From the NCBI GenBank assembly GCA_046295175.1, contig JBKBNY010000007.1, forward strand, positions 234,196 through 298,195: DNA of 64,000 nucleotides, given 5' to 3'. Origin of the DNA: JALOLV01 sp046295175. Lineage in GTDB: Bacteria; Bacteroidota; Bacteroidia; Cytophagales; Spirosomataceae. Positions 8,080 to 16,618 of the stretch are shown here, one piece after another. The notes beneath the pieces were generated by a model. The model was not told the origin of the DNA and did no database searches. It saw nothing but the letters and a program-made list of their open reading frames with translations. The translations under genes were made by a program, and so were the position numbers. How positions within the stretch are numbered: the stretch's first letter is position 1; each line of letters starts with the position of its first letter.

Positions 8080-11046
8080 TTAATATTTGTTATAGTTTTC
8101 TTCAATGGCTCTCTTAATTTCCTCAAAATTATTTCTTGATAAATCTTCCTTTGTTTTTGAGTTGATATCATTTAGAAAATCTAAAAAATCGCCTAATTCT
8201 GAAGCTATTGCTTGTATTTTTTTAAACTTTTGTTGTTGTGAAGCACCAATTCGAGTAGCTTTCTTTAAAATTAAGCCTTCCCACTCTTTTTCAAGTCTTT
8301 CCCAATAATCAATATAAAACTCTAAGACAGTTGGTTTATTCAAACTGATACTTTCAACTCTAATCGGATAAATTCGTTGTAACATTACTTCTTTATTAAG
8401 CTTTGAGTTTTTATAAATTTCGTAAAACTCATACATACAATTAATGGATTTTAAATAAGCATCACTAATAGCTACTACAATAAAATCCCCTTTACCGATT
8501 CTAAGCATAAAATCAGATATTGAACTTTTGTAACCTAAGTCTTGTCTATCAATAATAACTCTTTTGCCGTCGACTTTTAAGCTTTCATAAAGTTCTTTTA
8601 CAATTTTCTCCCCACTTTTAGAATCTTCTGCTTTGTCCCATGCGTATGAGAAAAATATTTCAGGGGAATGTGTATTTTTGTTAGTTTTTCCCTTGATTAT
8701 TAAATCTGGTTCGATATTATTTACAGTTTTTTCAAAACCTATCGAATACAATAATTCTTCTATATTTAATTTTGAGTCACTTTCATTACAAGTTACATTT
8801 GTTCTACCTTTTTCAATTAACAAAGTTATTAGTTGGTTATAATCAAATAGTGTTGGATTAGGGGAGTAGTTACAATCATTACAGTTACACGGTACTTTGA
8901 TAATAGGAATAACTCCTCGATATTCATTGATAATACCCTCAATGGAATTTTTAATAATTGCTACTATCCCACTGGCATTTCTCCCTTTCGCTTTAATATG
9001 TATTTTGCGATAATGATATTCTTCTATTATTTGTGCTTGAGCATCATCATTCTTAAGTATTACAGCATTATTCCATACACTTTCATCAGTTAGAATCATT
9101 TTGCTTAATTCAGCACTAACTTGATTTACTATACCCCTTGGCATAAAATCAAAGTAATATTCTAAACGTAAATATGATTCTGTATTTTTCCACCTCTTTT
9201 CATCGGGTATTGATGATAAGCGTGCAGGTAGAATATAATCTTCTCTTCGATGTCTTTTTGGGAAAGCTATCTTAAATACTTCCAACATTAACCTTAATTC
9301 CAGCACTTTACTTCTGTATGTCTTTTCATGCCAAATTCTATGGAAATCCATTTGAAAGATATTACCATTTTGAATTTGTATATTAATATCATCAATAATT
9401 TTATACACTGCATTCATAGCCCATTCAGGTTTAAGAATGACTATTTTTTTTAATTCATCTTTATTGTAGTACCACAAAATTATACCTAAATCGTGCAAGA
9501 ACTGACCTAAATCAATTACATCTACCTCTTTACTAAAGGCATTCAAATCAACTTTTCTACAAAGTTCTGAAAATGTTTCAAATGAAATACAATCGCTTAT
9601 TTTAGACTCTTCAATCAATAATTCTCGGACCTTTACCCAGGATTTAGGAACAGCTTTGCCAATGTGGGGAAGTTCTATAATTTGTTGCTCAATAAACCGC
9701 TTTAACTTATTTAAATCTCGAAAGTCAGTGGAATGTAGATTAACCCTATAAAAAGGCCTGCATAAGTTATATTCAGAATTAGTGTAGAATATACCTATAT
9801 CTTCCCATGGTTTCTGATTACCATTGTCACAGTTTTGAACCAATATAATTGGGCTTTTACCCCCAAACTGATAAATAGTGGGTATCCAATAATCAAACTT
9901 ATGGTCAGTAAAGCGAGTTGACGCCATTAATATGTAAACTGAGTTTTCAGTTAAAAAGAAACGATGCACGGGATAGTATACATCTTGTCCGCCAAAGTCC
10001 CAAATATGGGCTGCATAGTTCGTATTATTTTTATCCTTAAATTCCCAATCAAAAACCTTTATACCCCGTGTTCTATCTTCCCCATTTGGTAATGTTGCAT
10101 TTTCATCAACAATTTTTCGCTGAAGTGAAGTCTTTCCCGCTCCACCTTCACCAACTAATGTTAATTTAGCTTCATAAATAAAATCACTGCCCTCTTTATC
10201 AAGTCTCTTAAAGTACCTTATTACTCCCATCCTTCCAGAATTGACAATTTCTAAAGGCGGATTACTTAATGGATTTTGTGCTAAAGAAATAAAATTCACC
10301 TTACTGTAGTCAGATGTTGTATCTACATTAATTCCTAACTTTAATATTTTTTCTAATGGTTTAATATCTGAAATATGATTTTTTGATAAATTGATACATG
10401 TCAGAGATAACAAATTACTTAATGGTTTAATATCTGAAATTTGATTATTTCTTAATGTCAGTAATCTAATTTTCTTTAAATGTCTCAATGGTTCTATATT
10501 TGATATTTTATTATCAATTAGATGTAGAGCTTCTAAATCTTCCACAAATGATATACTATCAATTTCTGAAATTTCATTTGCTGATAGGGAGAGTATATTT
10601 AATTCAGGTATTTTGCTCAAAAAAGAAATATCTCGAATTTTATTTTTAGAAAGGTTAAGAGACCATAATTGAGGCAGTTCGCAATCTATGTCATAAATAA
10701 AATTATTTGAAGCATTAAAATACTTTAAATTGGTCAGTAGTTCTAAAAAAGTTAATTCTGAAAGACCAATATCTTCGCACTGAAGATTTATTAGATTGGG
10801 TAACAATTTTAACTGTTCAAAAGCTCTTTTTAGGAAAACATTTTTTTTATTATTTTGGAAATTAATAGTTCTTTGTTTGTGTCCTGTTTTGTCTTCATAA
10901 AATCCCCCTAAGCTCAACTTTTCAATCCAATAACAATCAAATAACTCATCTGGTAAATAGTTTTTAATACCACAATAACCTAAATCTAAAAAAGGATTTC
11001 TAGTCCGTTTATTTTCTTCTATTAATTTTAGTGCAAGTTTAGACAT
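8080..11046 (-). CDS. LRR-Roc-COR-TIR (Roco) protein, candidate defence NADase
   Basis: 988 residues, cytosolic. Leucine-rich repeats of the LxxLxLxxNxIxDI type fill about residues 85-265. The Roc GTPase domain follows, with P-loop GEGGAGKTS (299-307), switch DFGGQ (350-354) and a G4-like VQNCD (403-407). The COR domain spans about 470-700. A short Cys cluster (PCNCNDCNY) precedes the TIR domain, which begins HSPEIFFSYAWD at 793 and has CMYEF with a Glu (873) where TIR NADases carry their catalytic Glu. LRRs would sense, Roc-COR would switch and TIR would act, an arrangement known for NLR-like immune proteins; the defence role is inferred. The gene is visibly more AT-rich than pbpC and kdsC on either side, suggesting acquisition. 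Confidence 0.85.
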   Translation of the reverse strand: MSKLALKLIEENKRTRNPFLDLGYCGIKNYLPDELFDCYWIEKLSLGGFYEDKTGHKQRTINFQNNKKNVFLKRAFEQLKLLPNLINLQCEDIGLSELTFLELLTNLKYFNASNNFIYDIDCELPQLWSLNLSKNKIRDISFLSKIPELNILSLSANEISEIDSISFVEDLEALHLIDNKISNIEPLRHLKKIRLLTLRNNQISDIKPLSNLLSLTCINLSKNHISDIKPLEKILKLGINVDTTSDYSKVNFISLAQNPLSNPPLEIVNSGRMGVIRYFKRLDKEGSDFIYEAKLTLVGEGGAGKTSLQRKIVDENATLPNGEDRTRGIKVFDWEFKDKNNTNYAAHIWDFGGQDVYYPVHRFFLTENSVYILMASTRFTDHKFDYWIPTIYQFGGKSPIILVQNCDNGNQKPWEDIGIFYTNSEYNLCRPFYRVNLHSTDFRDLNKLKRFIEQQIIELPHIGKAVPKSWVKVRELLIEESKISDCISFETFSELCRKVDLNAFSKEVDVIDLGQFLHDLGIILWYYNKDELKKIVILKPEWAMNAVYKIIDDINIQIQNGNIFQMDFHRIWHEKTYRSKVLELRLMLEVFKIAFPKRHRREDYILPARLSSIPDEKRWKNTESYLRLEYYFDFMPRGIVNQVSAELSKMILTDESVWNNAVILKNDDAQAQIIEEYHYRKIHIKAKGRNASGIVAIIKNSIEGIINEYRGVIPIIKVPCNCNDCNYSPNPTLFDYNQLITLLIEKGRTNVTCNESDSKLNIEELLYSIGFEKTVNNIEPDLIIKGKTNKNTHSPEIFFSYAWDKAEDSKSGEKIVKELYESLKVDGKRVIIDRQDLGYKSSISDFMLRIGKGDFIVVAISDAYLKSINCMYEFYEIYKNSKLNKEVMLQRIYPIRVESISLNKPTVLEFYIDYWERLEKEWEGLILKKATRIGASQQQKFKKIQAIASELGDFLDFLNDINSKTKEDLSRNNFEEIKRAIEENYNKY

Positions 11047-11146
11047 TTTCTTATTTGAGCTATGTTTCCCATAAAAATAACCAAAATGCCATTTTGTATC
11101 AGTTGGGTGGCTTGTTTTTATTTTTCGGTCGCATTTCTTTTTTAGC

Positions 11147-11177
11147 TTGGCTTAGTTTTGTTTACTTCGTACTTTTG
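11147..11177 (+). promoter_or_regulatory. Promoter of kdsC
   Basis: TTG at 11147-11149, 20 bp, then TACTTTTG at 11170-11177, fitting the Bacteroidota consensus. It ends 22 bp before the kdsC start. Confidence 0.6.
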
Positions 11178-11199
11178 AAATCAAACAAAACATTTTAGG

Positions 11200-11721
11200 A
11201 TGGATTTAAAACTAAAATCTCGGCTACGCAAAATCAAAACCTTTGTTTTTGATGTAGATGGTGTAATGACCGATGGAACTATCATTGCCCTGCGTGGTGG
11301 CGAGATGGCCCGCACTTTCAATGTAAAAGATGGCTACATGATGGGCATTGCGGTGCGTTTGGGCTACCGAATCGTGATTATTTCGGGGGCAAGAGAAGAG
11401 AGTGTCCGCGAACGCCTCACACCACTCGGCATAAAAGATATATTTTTGGGTGTAAAAACCGATAAAAAGTTGGAGGTTTTTGACCAATACCTCATTGATA
11501 ACGAACTCACCGCCGAAGAATGCCTTTTTATGGGCGATGACCTCCCCGACATCGAAATCATGCGAGACCGCAAAGTGCTGGCAACCTGCCCCGCCGATGC
11601 CGTAGAAGATATTCAGAAGGTTTGTGCTTATATTTCGCCTCGTTTGGGCGGCAAAACTTGCGTCCGAGACGTGATAGAGTTAGTCTTAAAAGAGCAAGGC
11701 AAGTGGATGAATATTTTGTAA
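11200..11721 (+). CDS. kdsC: 3-deoxy-D-manno-octulosonate 8-phosphate phosphatase
   Basis: 173 residues, full length for KdsC, a HAD-family phosphatase that removes phosphate from KDO-8-P in cytosolic lipid A/KDO synthesis. HAD motif I is VFDVDGVMTDG (both Asp present), motif II IIISGAREE, motif III around GVKTDKKLEVF and motif IV LFMGDDLPDIEIM. The C0 type without a cap domain acts as a tetramer in known members. It is monocistronic here with its own promoter and a shared bidirectional terminator. The related YrbI-type ManNAc-phosphatases have the same fold, but the housekeeping role is most likely. Confidence 0.9.
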   Translation: MDLKLKSRLRKIKTFVFDVDGVMTDGTIIALRGGEMARTFNVKDGYMMGIAVRLGYRIVIISGAREESVRERLTPLGIKDIFLGVKTDKKLEVFDQYLIDNELTAEECLFMGDDLPDIEIMRDRKVLATCPADAVEDIQKVCAYISPRLGGKTCVRDVIELVLKEQGKWMNIL

Positions 11722-11730
11722 GAAGCAAAA

Positions 11731-11768
11731 TTGCGGCACGTCAGACCTAAGCCGTGCCGCAATCGTTT
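11731..11768. terminator. Bidirectional terminator between kdsC and the beta-propeller gene
   Basis: TTGCGGCACG at 11731-11740 pairs with CGTGCCGCAA ending at 11762, with an A-run before and TCGTTTTT after. The genes converge here. Confidence 0.8.
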
Positions 11769-12827
11769 TTAAATCCTTTGCAATTTTACGGGGTATGTCT
11801 TCTGCGAGTACCACTGCGGCACGTACACGTTTTCGTCTGAATCTACATAGACATCGTGTGGGTGCATAAATACGTTGGCAGGGTCATTTTTGTACTGCAT
11901 TTCGAGCTGTCCGTTTTTATAGATTGGTTCGGAGCCTCCCGGGGTCGAAACCACCCTCATGTCTTTGTCAATCACCTGAATATAGCCTGAGTTGTTCCAG
12001 CCTAAATCGCCGCTTCGGAAACTCGCCGCAAAGATGTAATCGCCGTGCAAAACGGGGCGACAAACAAACGAACCAGGGTAATGATAACGCTTGATAAACT
12101 TACCATCGAGTGTAAAGCGTTTGAAACTACTATGCACACGGTCGGTGATGAGTAGAGTTGGGTTGGCTTTATCTCGTGTATCTACCAAGATACCGTGGCA
12201 ACAGTTAAATTTATCGTCGGCGTACTCTTTTGACGAACCCCCAAAATGTCGAATATAACGCCCTTTTGAGTCAAACTGCGTGATGATATTTGAGCCATAA
12301 CCGTCGGCTACGTAAATATCTCCATTGGCAGGATTCACAGCCGATTCGGTAGGTTTAAATCGGGTCGGAAACTGATAACCCGCCTCTTTAGGATAATCAA
12401 TCTTCAGAATCTCGCGTCCTTTCAAATCGGTCTTGATTACTTGGTGGCGGTCGGTATCGCAGATGAGCAAAAACTGCTCGCCGCCTTCGTTGGCAAGTGT
12501 CAAGCCGTGTCCACCGATATAATCATGCCCCCACGAATCCAGTAGTTTTCCTGATTTGTCATAAATCAAGATATTGTTTCGGGTCTCGTTCGTAATCATT
12601 ATCAGGCGGCCTTTGGCATCTTCGACCATCTCATGGCAGTCGTTCACTGGGTTTTTGCCTGCGTCGAGCATTCCCCAGCCCGCCACAACTTTGTAGCGGT
12701 GGCTATTATGCCCAATGACGACATCCCCGATTTTGGGAGCTTTGGCATTTGCTTGATTGATAAGTCCTAAACCTGCGGCTACACCACTGGTTTTGAGGAA
12801 ATTGCGGCGATTGATGTGTTCGTTCAT
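11769..12827 (-). CDS. Tat-exported six-bladed beta-propeller (NHL-like) protein
   Basis: 352 residues beginning MNEHINRRNFLKTSGVAAG, a twin-arginine signal (RRNFLK), so the protein is exported folded to the periplasm. The mature part has repeating propeller strands with G-x-D/L-Y/A-D motifs (for example GDIYVADGYGSNIITQFDSK and HPHDVYVDSDENVYVPQW), as in NHL-repeat proteins and peptidyl-alpha-hydroxyglycine lyase-like enzymes. No catalytic residues can be assigned with confidence. It lies 21 bp after the 154-residue gene in the same orientation and might be co-transcribed, though its exported nature makes a shared role with the McrB-like locus unlikely. Confidence 0.75.
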   Translation of the reverse strand: MNEHINRRNFLKTSGVAAGLGLINQANAKAPKIGDVVIGHNSHRYKVVAGWGMLDAGKNPVNDCHEMVEDAKGRLIMITNETRNNILIYDKSGKLLDSWGHDYIGGHGLTLANEGGEQFLLICDTDRHQVIKTDLKGREILKIDYPKEAGYQFPTRFKPTESAVNPANGDIYVADGYGSNIITQFDSKGRYIRHFGGSSKEYADDKFNCCHGILVDTRDKANPTLLITDRVHSSFKRFTLDGKFIKRYHYPGSFVCRPVLHGDYIFAASFRSGDLGWNNSGYIQVIDKDMRVVSTPGGSEPIYKNGQLEMQYKNDPANVFMHPHDVYVDSDENVYVPQWYSQKTYPVKLQRI

Positions 12828-12848
12828 GAGGGTTGAATAATTTATGAA

Positions 12849-13313
12849 TTAATCTTTGTTGTCAAATTCGGTTATCAATTCGTTAAAAGCATTAATAACT
12901 TGTAGTTTGTGTGGGTTGGTTTCATCCAAAATAAGAGAGGTATATATGCTCGTTGAAATATCCTCAAACGAGTGGCCTATTTTAATAAAACGACCTTTAT
13001 TGTACCTCGAAAACCAATCATCAAACTTACGATTTCGAGCTTTTTCTCTTTTATCACTCAAATCGCAGGTGTAAATTACAATTTTATCTTCTGAGTCTAT
13101 AAAATCAAGAAAAATTGCAGCGATTGTGGCAGATGTAAGTCGGTCTTGAGGGGCATCGTTGGGGGCTTTGATGACCAGTTCGTACACATTATCTGCAAAA
13201 ATCGGATACTGATAGAAATAGTCAACTTTTACAAAAAATACATCATACACCACGGCATTATCGGTAAAGAAAATATAAGAATTGGGTTCGACCCCTCTAA
13301 CGAATCGGTACAT
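12849..13313 (-). CDS. Hypothetical protein (DUF6169-like), downstream of McrB-like gene
   Basis: 154 residues, no signal peptide or membrane segment. The start MYRFVRGVEPNSYIFFTDN and the block IVIYTCDLSDKREKARNRKFDDWF resemble Bacteroidota proteins of the DUF6169 type, recalled by pattern and not certain. The basic K/R-rich centre (DKREKARNRKFDDW) could contact nucleic acid. Its ATG directly abuts the TGA of the 50-residue gene upstream, so the two are almost certainly translated together. No function is known to me. Confidence 0.6.
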   Translation of the reverse strand: MYRFVRGVEPNSYIFFTDNAVVYDVFFVKVDYFYQYPIFADNVYELVIKAPNDAPQDRLTSATIAAIFLDFIDSEDKIVIYTCDLSDKREKARNRKFDDWFSRYNKGRFIKIGHSFEDISTSIYTSLILDETNPHKLQVINAFNELITEFDNKD

Positions 13314-13466
13314 TCATTTATTCTTTTGTTTGAGGTCTTCAATCAATGCCTTATACTCAATAGTTTCGGCTATTGTATCAGCTTTTTTCAGAATATTCAA
13401 CTTATTCTGATACAACTTTTGATGTAAATTATCCGACTTACTCTTTTTGGTTGCTACCACTGCCAT
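13314..13466 (-). CDS. Small 50-residue protein between the McrB-like gene and the DUF6169-like gene
   Basis: ATG at the complement of 13464-13466, stop TGA at 13314-13316, giving 50 residues: MAVVATKKSKSDNLHQKLYQ at the start, a Lys-rich helical middle and the end KALIEDLKQKNK. Composition (Lys/Glu/Leu) predicts a short basic helix, as in antitoxins or small adaptors. The stop is followed immediately by the start of the next gene, and the McrB-like gene ends 60 bp upstream. The coupling argues that it is a real gene; its role is unknown. Confidence 0.6.
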   Translation of the reverse strand: MAVVATKKSKSDNLHQKLYQNKLNILKKADTIAETIEYKALIEDLKQKNK

Positions 13467-13526
13467 TGTGATATAGATTTTGTTTGAACAAATGTAAAAA
13501 ACTTACCTCATTGAATCAAAGCCATT

Positions 13527-15035
13527 CTACGAATATATCTGAATAAAAACCGAGGAAGAAATATCACCCGTTTTTAAATCGGGATTGATGGTAAATTTAG
13601 ATTTTTCGTCGTAATCGTCTAAATATTTTCCGAATATTTTTTGAGCGTCCATCTTTTCGCGGATGATGACTTCTTTGCCCAAAATCAACTGTATTTTCTC
13701 GAAATCATCGTAGAAATACTCCTGCAAAAGCGGAATCACCTTACTACCAAACGTACTGCACAAGTCTTTGAACGATTGAATATTTAGTAGGTACGAATGC
13801 CCGATTTGATGCTCACGGTCGAATAAATAATAGATTCGCTCATTGATTTTACGGAGGAGTTTCGCCACATGAATTCCTTCGATTTCGTAATCTAACATAC
13901 CATAATCGGGCATCATTTCTTCAAATTCGAATCTTCGCCGCAGGGCTACATCGAGCAATGCAATCGAGCGGTCGGCGGTATTCATCGTACCCAAAATATA
14001 AAGATTAGCAGGTACGCCAAAGCGGCTTTGCGAATACGGTAATTCGACACACAGTTCATCGGTCGCACCGAGCCTTTTTGATGGCTCAATGAGCGTAATC
14101 AATTCGCCCAAAACTTTTGAGATATTTGCCCGATTTATTTCATCAATTACCAAGATAAACGGTTTAGCTTTCTTGAGTTTTTCGTGGCGGTTTGCATCTT
14201 TTAGGCAATCTTCAAAACCACCATAACCCGCCAATTGCAATGCTTTTAGGCAAGCGTTATAAAAAACTCCCTTTTTGACTTTGTATTGTACTTGTCCGCC
14301 AACGACTTCAGGGCGGATTCCCTCTACAAATTCTTCGTAACTATACGATTGATGAAACGTAATAAACTGATGCTCAAAACCCACCACAAGTTGTTGGGTT
14401 TTGTGTGTTTTACCCGTACCCGGAGGGCCGCAAAGAATCAGGTTTTGTGAAAAATCGGGTTGTGGATGTGCCTTGTACTCGATAGAATTTTCGGCGACCA
14501 TCGGAGCAACGTATTCTGAATTGGGGTGTTCGATAAGCCAGAATAATTCGCTTCGATAATTATCATTGATGGCCGTTTTATAGACCTCAGAATTGTTATT
14601 TTTGCGTTGATTGGTTCCCGAACCCGAGTTTTTGATTTCGATTAGGCAATCTTGCCACGATTTCAGAAGAATGGTATCTGACAATAAATGCTTCTGTGAA
14701 ATCGGGATAGTCGCAAAAACATAGTTTGGGTTGGTTGCCAAAGAATCAATTTCAATACCTTTAAATTTCCGGAGTATTTCCTCGTTTTCTTTTCTAAAAA
14801 CCCACTCTATCGCCACCTCTTTTTTTCGATTGAGTTGTAGCACCCGAAGGTGATTCATATCAACCGAAATTGATTTATCTTTTCTGACAACGGTTGCCAA
14901 TCGGGGGTCGCTGTCGGCGAGTTCGGTTACTTCGATGAGTTCTTTCAGCAAATCAAAAAACTTCAAACACGCCTCACGGTGATTGATTTCTCTGAGTTTT
15001 TCGATAAGGGCTTTCTTCTGAGGACTTTCGTTCAC
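13527..15035 (-). CDS. McrB-like AAA+ GTPase/ATPase without McrC
   Basis: 502 residues. The AAA+ module is clear: Walker A CGPPGTGKT (203-210), then FITFHQSYSYEEFVEGIRP, Walker B LVIDEINRANISK (295-307), sensor 1 GTMNTADRS (349-357) and ALRRRFEF (364-371). These are hallmarks of McrB-type motors of type IV restriction and related systems, which recognise modified DNA and drive a nuclease. The N-terminal 195 residues, which should be the recognition domain, match nothing I know. No McrC nuclease (expected about 350-450 residues) follows; instead come a 50-residue and a 154-residue gene. The cell location is cytosolic. Role as defence motor is inferred from the family. Confidence 0.85.
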   Translation of the reverse strand: MNESPQKKALIEKLREINHREACLKFFDLLKELIEVTELADSDPRLATVVRKDKSISVDMNHLRVLQLNRKKEVAIEWVFRKENEEILRKFKGIEIDSLATNPNYVFATIPISQKHLLSDTILLKSWQDCLIEIKNSGSGTNQRKNNNSEVYKTAINDNYRSELFWLIEHPNSEYVAPMVAENSIEYKAHPQPDFSQNLILCGPPGTGKTHKTQQLVVGFEHQFITFHQSYSYEEFVEGIRPEVVGGQVQYKVKKGVFYNACLKALQLAGYGGFEDCLKDANRHEKLKKAKPFILVIDEINRANISKVLGELITLIEPSKRLGATDELCVELPYSQSRFGVPANLYILGTMNTADRSIALLDVALRRRFEFEEMMPDYGMLDYEIEGIHVAKLLRKINERIYYLFDREHQIGHSYLLNIQSFKDLCSTFGSKVIPLLQEYFYDDFEKIQLILGKEVIIREKMDAQKIFGKYLDDYDEKSKFTINPDLKTGDISSSVFIQIYS

Positions 15036-15254
15036 GTTTTAGTAGATTTTTTCGTGAATATACAGAAAAGTAGATTGTGTTGGAGATTTTTGGAGAATTT
15101 AGAGGGTGAGGTTATCCCGAATGTATTCGATGTGTGAAATAACCTTACCCTATATCCGACCTACTCAAATAATTTATCATTATGAATCCGAGCAATTACG
15201 CAGAATTACTCGAATAATTCGAATTTCTCGAATGTTGTTCTAAAATACTGATTA

Positions 15255-15285
15255 TGAATATTTTATCAAAACGATAAAATATTCA
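15255..15285. repeat. 13-bp inverted repeat upstream of the McrB-like gene
   Basis: TGAATATTTTATC-AAAAC-GATAAAATATTCA, perfect arms. It lies in the 284-bp gap between the McrB-like gene and the DUF4293 gene, among AT-rich sequence. There is no clear T-run, so it may be an operator or a weak terminator. Confidence 0.45.
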
Positions 15286-15319
15286 CGATTCAAATCATTC
15301 GATTAATTCGTCATTAGAC

Positions 15320-15793
15320 CTACCTCATTCTATCCGAATCTTTTACTGCTTTTTCATCACGACGGATGAAACGATTGGCAAGCCAATTGGCAAGTAACGC
15401 CGCAAAAACCACGTATAATCCGATTCCGAAATTGCCTTGTTTGGCAGGGGCAAACAAACCGTTGAATTCTTTTTGAGTCAGATAAACAACCGTAACCAAA
15501 GTAGCACCTGCAATCAATGAATTTAATGCTACTAAAAGCATCTGACGAACTCGATTCTTGAATTGTAAAATAGAAAAAACCGAAATCAATATCGAAAAAA
15601 TAGCCATTACAGCCAAGTAAAATGTAGGCGTAGCGTTGCTAAGCGAGCCTTTTTGATAAATCAGATTGAAAGCCGTAAGCGTAGCTTGTTCTTGTGTATC
15701 GGCACTAACCTTGGTCCAGATAGGTACAAACAAGAAAACCAGCATTGCCACAGCCGCAATAATCATAAAAACCGTTTGAATACGTTGTAACAT
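15320..15793 (-). CDS. DUF4293 four-helix membrane protein
   Basis: 157 residues with four hydrophobic spans at about residues 5-25, 57-77, 85-105 and 122-142 and a charged C-terminal tail (RFIRRDEKAVKDSDRMR). The start MLQRIQTVFMIIAAVAMLVF is typical of the DUF4293 family, which is confined to Bacteroidota and of unknown function. Inner-membrane location is expected. It reads away from a repeat-rich gap (15838-16101). Confidence 0.85.
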   Translation of the reverse strand: MLQRIQTVFMIIAAVAMLVFLFVPIWTKVSADTQEQATLTAFNLIYQKGSLSNATPTFYLAVMAIFSILISVFSILQFKNRVRQMLLVALNSLIAGATLVTVVYLTQKEFNGLFAPAKQGNFGIGLYVVFAALLANWLANRFIRRDEKAVKDSDRMR

Positions 15794-15837
15794 TTTTCTA
15801 AAAATCTATGATGAATGAAAATTATGCGGCAAAATTA

Positions 15838-16101
15838 ATTAAAAACCTTGTAGGTTTTCAAAAACCTGCTTGATATACATATCTTTTTAAAATTTCTCCC
15901 CCTACTTTTTAGGGGGAGTACCTCGACAAAATCATACTTTTCTTGATTTTGTCGAGGGGAGGGGGTAAATACGAAAGCAAAAAATTAGCATCGAAAGGTT
16001 TTTAACCACTTTTTACCCCCCGTGCGACCGTCGCTACGGAGGAAATTAAAAAACAAAAAATTGTGTATATCGGGTTGGTTTTCAAAAACCTGCAAGGTTT
16101 G
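15838..16101. repeat. Cluster of intergenic palindromes
   Basis: This 310-bp gene-free gap is packed with inverted repeats: AACCTTGTAGGTTTTCAAAA near 15843, CTCCCCCTA...TAGGGGGAG at about 15896-15920, CCTCGACAAAATCA...TGATTTTGTCGAGG at about 15921-15958, and a second degenerate AACCTGCAAGGTT copy at about 16086-16098 in line with the first. The nested layout suggests a non-autonomous repeat inserted into an older palindrome. No coding frame is evident. Confidence 0.55.
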
Positions 16102-16103
16102 AT

Positions 16104-16604
16104 TTATCGCGTCAATAATTCGATTATCGCTCGGTGCTGCGGAAACTCCCCAATCAAGGCGGTTCTATCGGCCAATTCAAAATCGGCAAAATCAAAAGCT
16201 GGTGCAACCGTACAACCTACCAGCGAGTAGCCATCGGGCAGTAAAGGTTTACTACCAAACCAAACACCCGCAGGTACAACTGCCTGAAAAACCTCTCCGT
16301 TTTCGGGGTTGTTTCCGAGTTTTATGGTATTCAGATTACCTTCAAAGTCGATATAATAAACATTGAGCGGATTCCCAGCATAAAAATGCCACATTTCATC
16401 AGATTGGATTTGGTGAAATGCCGAAAAATGATGCCCTTCGAGCAAAAAATAAATACCCGTTGAGTAGCTTCTATCGCCCGAAAACCGTGCGGGTAAGGCA
16501 TCTTTCGAGATACTCTCTTTTGAGCGGTAGGTTTCAGCAAAATAGCCACCTTCGGGGTGGCTTTGCATATTGTATTTTTCGACCCAATATGAGGCTGGTT
16601 TCAT
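16104..16604 (-). CDS. Cupin-5 (DUF985) domain protein
   Basis: 166 residues of a single cupin barrel. Family hallmarks are HPEGGYFAETYRS at residues about 16-28, STGIYFLLEGHHFSAFHQIQ and DEMWHFYAGNPLNVYYI in the first cupin motif, and VVPAGVWFGSKPL and YSLVGCTVAPAFDFADFELA in the second. Family members are cytosolic and metal-binding or sugar-binding; no reaction is established. Length is normal. The DUF2141 gene lies 14 bp upstream in the same direction, so the two may be co-transcribed. Confidence 0.88.
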   Translation of the reverse strand: MKPASYWVEKYNMQSHPEGGYFAETYRSKESISKDALPARFSGDRSYSTGIYFLLEGHHFSAFHQIQSDEMWHFYAGNPLNVYYIDFEGNLNTIKLGNNPENGEVFQAVVPAGVWFGSKPLLPDGYSLVGCTVAPAFDFADFELADRTALIGEFPQHRAIIELLTR

Positions 16605-16618
16605 GTTATATCTTCGTT

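Noticed and set aside
13527..15035. Reading the McrB-like gene as a MoxR or dynein-type ATPase
   Set aside because: The DEINRANISK Walker B and GTMNTADRS sensor are McrB-specific.
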